A program made the position numbers and the translations under genes. 5,618 nucleotides of DNA from Desulfuromonadales bacterium (GTDB taxonomy: Bacteria > Desulfobacterota > Desulfuromonadia > Desulfuromonadales > UBA2294). The notes under the pieces are model-generated. The model was not told where the DNA came from and ran no database searches. It saw only the letters and a list, made by a program, of their open reading frames with translations. The DNA lies in contig JACUTX010000168.1 in the NCBI GenBank assembly GCA_014859615.1, positions 1 to 5,618 on the forward strand. The letters run 5' to 3'. Below are positions 5,052-5,618 of this stretch, piece after piece. The stretch's first letter is position 1. Every line of letters begins with the position of its first letter.

Positions 5052-5115
5052 ATAACTAAAAATGGCTTCTTATGACTGAAACCCTTTCAGTCTTCAGGAG
5101 GCCATTTTTAGTTAT
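5052..5115 (+). promoter_or_regulatory. Very long hairpin sequestering the SD of the ssDNA-binding-protein gene
   Basis: ATAACTAAAAATGGC (5052-5066) is perfectly complementary to GCCATTTTTAGTTAT (5101-5115). Inside it, TTCTT (5067-5071) can pair with AGGAG (5096-5100) with two G-U pairs, and GACTGAAA (5074-5081) pairs perfectly with TTTCAGTC (5085-5092) around a CCC loop. In all about 28 bp can form. The SD AGGAGG (5096-5101) and two bases of the start codon at 5114 are buried. In mRNA this suggests translational control. In virion ssDNA it is the most stable hairpin I find and is a second candidate packaging signal. Confidence 0.8.
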
Positions 5116-5380
5116 GAAAGTTAAAGCTTTGATTACTGGTGTTGAAAACATCAAAGGGGCCGGTCATGGTCCAGATCCTCGTTCGTTTGATTTTTGGAAA
5201 GTCAACTTTGTCGATACGGAAGACCCAGCCGGTTCTTTGCTCGGCATGACTTTGCCTAAAGATTTTTCTCTTTCTTCTCCGCTGATTTCTTACTTTGAGT
5301 CTGTCAAGCTTAAAATCGTAGAGATTCAAATTTCTGTCAATGGTAAATATATTAACTATCTTTCGCATGTGAAGCCGTGA
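5114..5380 (+). CDS. Probable single-stranded-DNA-binding protein (pV-like)
   Basis: 88 aa, almost the length of Ff pV (87 aa). In Ff, pV coats newly made + strand DNA, switches replication to single-strand production and represses translation of phage mRNAs. The evidence here is size, soluble character, a sequence rich in short hydrophobic strands compatible with an OB fold (KVKALITGV at 2-10, FWKVNFVD, VKLKIVEIQIS at 64-74), and position between Rep and the minor coat genes. No residue-level match to Ff pV is obvious. The start at 5114 is preferred over the in-frame ATG at 5072, which lies inside the hairpin and has no SD; AGGAGG (5096-5101) serves the 5114 start at a rather long spacing of 12 nt. 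The stop overlaps the next start as GTGA. Another small phage protein in this position cannot be excluded. Confidence 0.62.
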   Translation: MKVKALITGVENIKGAGHGPDPRSFDFWKVNFVDTEDPAGSLLGMTLPKDFSLSSPLISYFESVKLKIVEIQISVNGKYINYLSHVKP

Positions 5381-5496
5381 GTTTTTCGGTCTGGGTCATA
5401 ACTGGCTTACCGGTTTATGACTACTTTTTCAGTCTGGTTATGATGACGGGGCTTATTGCCATTGTTCCGGCTCAAATTTTTAAGCTGTTCAGGTGA
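5377..5496 (+). CDS. 39-aa membrane miniprotein, pVII/pIX-like minor coat
   Basis: Starts with GTG at 5377, overlapping the TGA of the ssDNA-binding-protein gene (GTGA), and ends at TGA 5494-5496. There is no good SD, so translation is probably coupled to the preceding gene. The 39 residues begin MSFSVWVITG and contain one hydrophobic segment (about 13-31) and a basic end (KLFR), without a signal peptide. Ff pVII (33 aa) and pIX (32 aa) are likewise leaderless single-helix proteins encoded directly after gene V; they cap the end that emerges first and recognise the packaging hairpin. Sequence is too short for family assignment; the call rests on size, topology and position. Confidence 0.68.
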   Translation: MSFSVWVITGLPVYDYFFSLVMMTGLIAIVPAQIFKLFR

Positions 5497-5500
5497 TAAA

Positions 5501-5614
5501 ATGCCGGTTGAATTCGTTGGATTGATTACTGAAACAGATTTTAATTTGCTCGCAGGTCTGGCGGGGATCACCTCCGCATTTGTGATTCTTTTTATCTGGG
5601 GGCAAGGGCTTTGA
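5501..5614 (+). CDS. 37-aa membrane miniprotein, pVII/pIX-like minor coat
   Basis: ATG at 5501 with AGGTGA (5491-5496) 4 nt upstream, the SD overlapping the previous stop; TGA at 5612-5614. The product begins MPVEFVGLIT, carries acidic residues near the N-terminus (E4, E11, D13) and one membrane helix (about 16-33), and has no signal peptide. With the gene at 5377 it makes a pair like Ff VII/IX. Its stop overlaps the probable TTG start of the coat-like gene that continues at window position 4, so the three miniproteins and the major coat form one operon across the window junction. Confidence 0.72.
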   Translation: MPVEFVGLITETDFNLLAGLAGITSAFVILFIWGQGL

Positions 5615-5618
5615 TTAT
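5608..5618. repeat. Terminal direct repeat, circle junction
   Basis: GCTTTGATTAT at 5608-5618 is identical to 1-11. Joining the ends at this overlap restores a continuous operon (pV-like, miniproteins, major coat) in the order expected for a filamentous phage, which supports a circular 5607-nt genome rather than a true biological repeat. Confidence 0.8.

Noticed and set aside
5072..5113. Longer start of the ssDNA-binding-protein gene at 5072
   Set aside because: It falls inside the hairpin, has no SD, and the DNA there is explained by the inverted repeat.
5108..5368. Minus-strand ORF of 86 aa opposite the ssDNA-binding-protein gene
   Set aside because: Exact antisense overlap and composition biased to Arg/Lys/Phe/Asn; no support for translation.
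1..5618. CRISPR array, tRNA, rRNA or insertion sequence
   Set aside because: No spaced direct repeats, cloverleaf, rRNA-like stretch or transposase was found.

Overview
The window reads as a complete, small circular genome of a filamentous phage (Inoviridae-type), about 5.6 kb. The last 11 bases (5608-5618) are identical to the first 11 (1-11), so the sequence is probably a circle of 5607 nt opened at an arbitrary point. Every convincing gene is on the + strand. The gene order matches the classical Ff-type scheme: replication initiator, ssDNA-binding protein, tiny minor coat proteins, major coat, adsorption protein, pVI-like protein, Zot/pI-like assembly ATPase. There is no secretin (gene IV), integrase, transposase or recognisable repressor, so the virion probably leaves through a host secretin. 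The Sec-type signal peptides, the inner-membrane Zot and strong Shine-Dalgarno (SD) sites point to a Gram-negative host with an AT-rich genome, possibly a gammaproteobacterium. The exact host cannot be read from the sequence.

Layout, starting at the replication gene. 3669-4856 encodes a rolling-circle Rep (HUH endonuclease with a Cys motif). Its stop overlaps a 55-aa gene of unknown, possibly DNA-binding, function (4849-5016). A gap with a very strong hairpin (5052-5115) leads into an 88-aa probable ssDNA-binding protein (5114-5380). Three leaderless membrane miniproteins follow, joined tightly: 5377-5496 (GTG start), 5501-5614 (ATG start) and one crossing the window junction (4-114, probable TTG start). 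The third is visibly a paralogue of the major coat protein (153-359). A textbook intrinsic terminator (387-421) follows the major coat gene, as in Ff phages. Then come pIII-like (431-1609), pVI-like/DUF2523-like (1614-1976) and Zot-like (1985-3073) genes.

The region 3074-3668 is the regulatory and accessory part. It holds an extremely AT-rich promoter with an 8-bp direct repeat of 11-bp period, an unrecognised 85-aa gene (3156-3413), and a 255-base intergenic stretch. That stretch contains a long AT-rich hairpin (3445-3491) and a GC-rich hairpin that is an intrinsic terminator on the minus strand (3590-3628). It is the best candidate for the origin and packaging region.

The most interesting signals are: the coat-like third miniprotein where Ff phages have only VII and IX between V and VIII; the hairpins that bury the SD sites of the ssDNA-binding-protein gene and of the 85-aa gene, which suggest translational control; the minus-strand terminator in the intergenic region although no minus-strand gene is present; and the abrupt change from about 70% to 15% GC at the end of the Zot gene.
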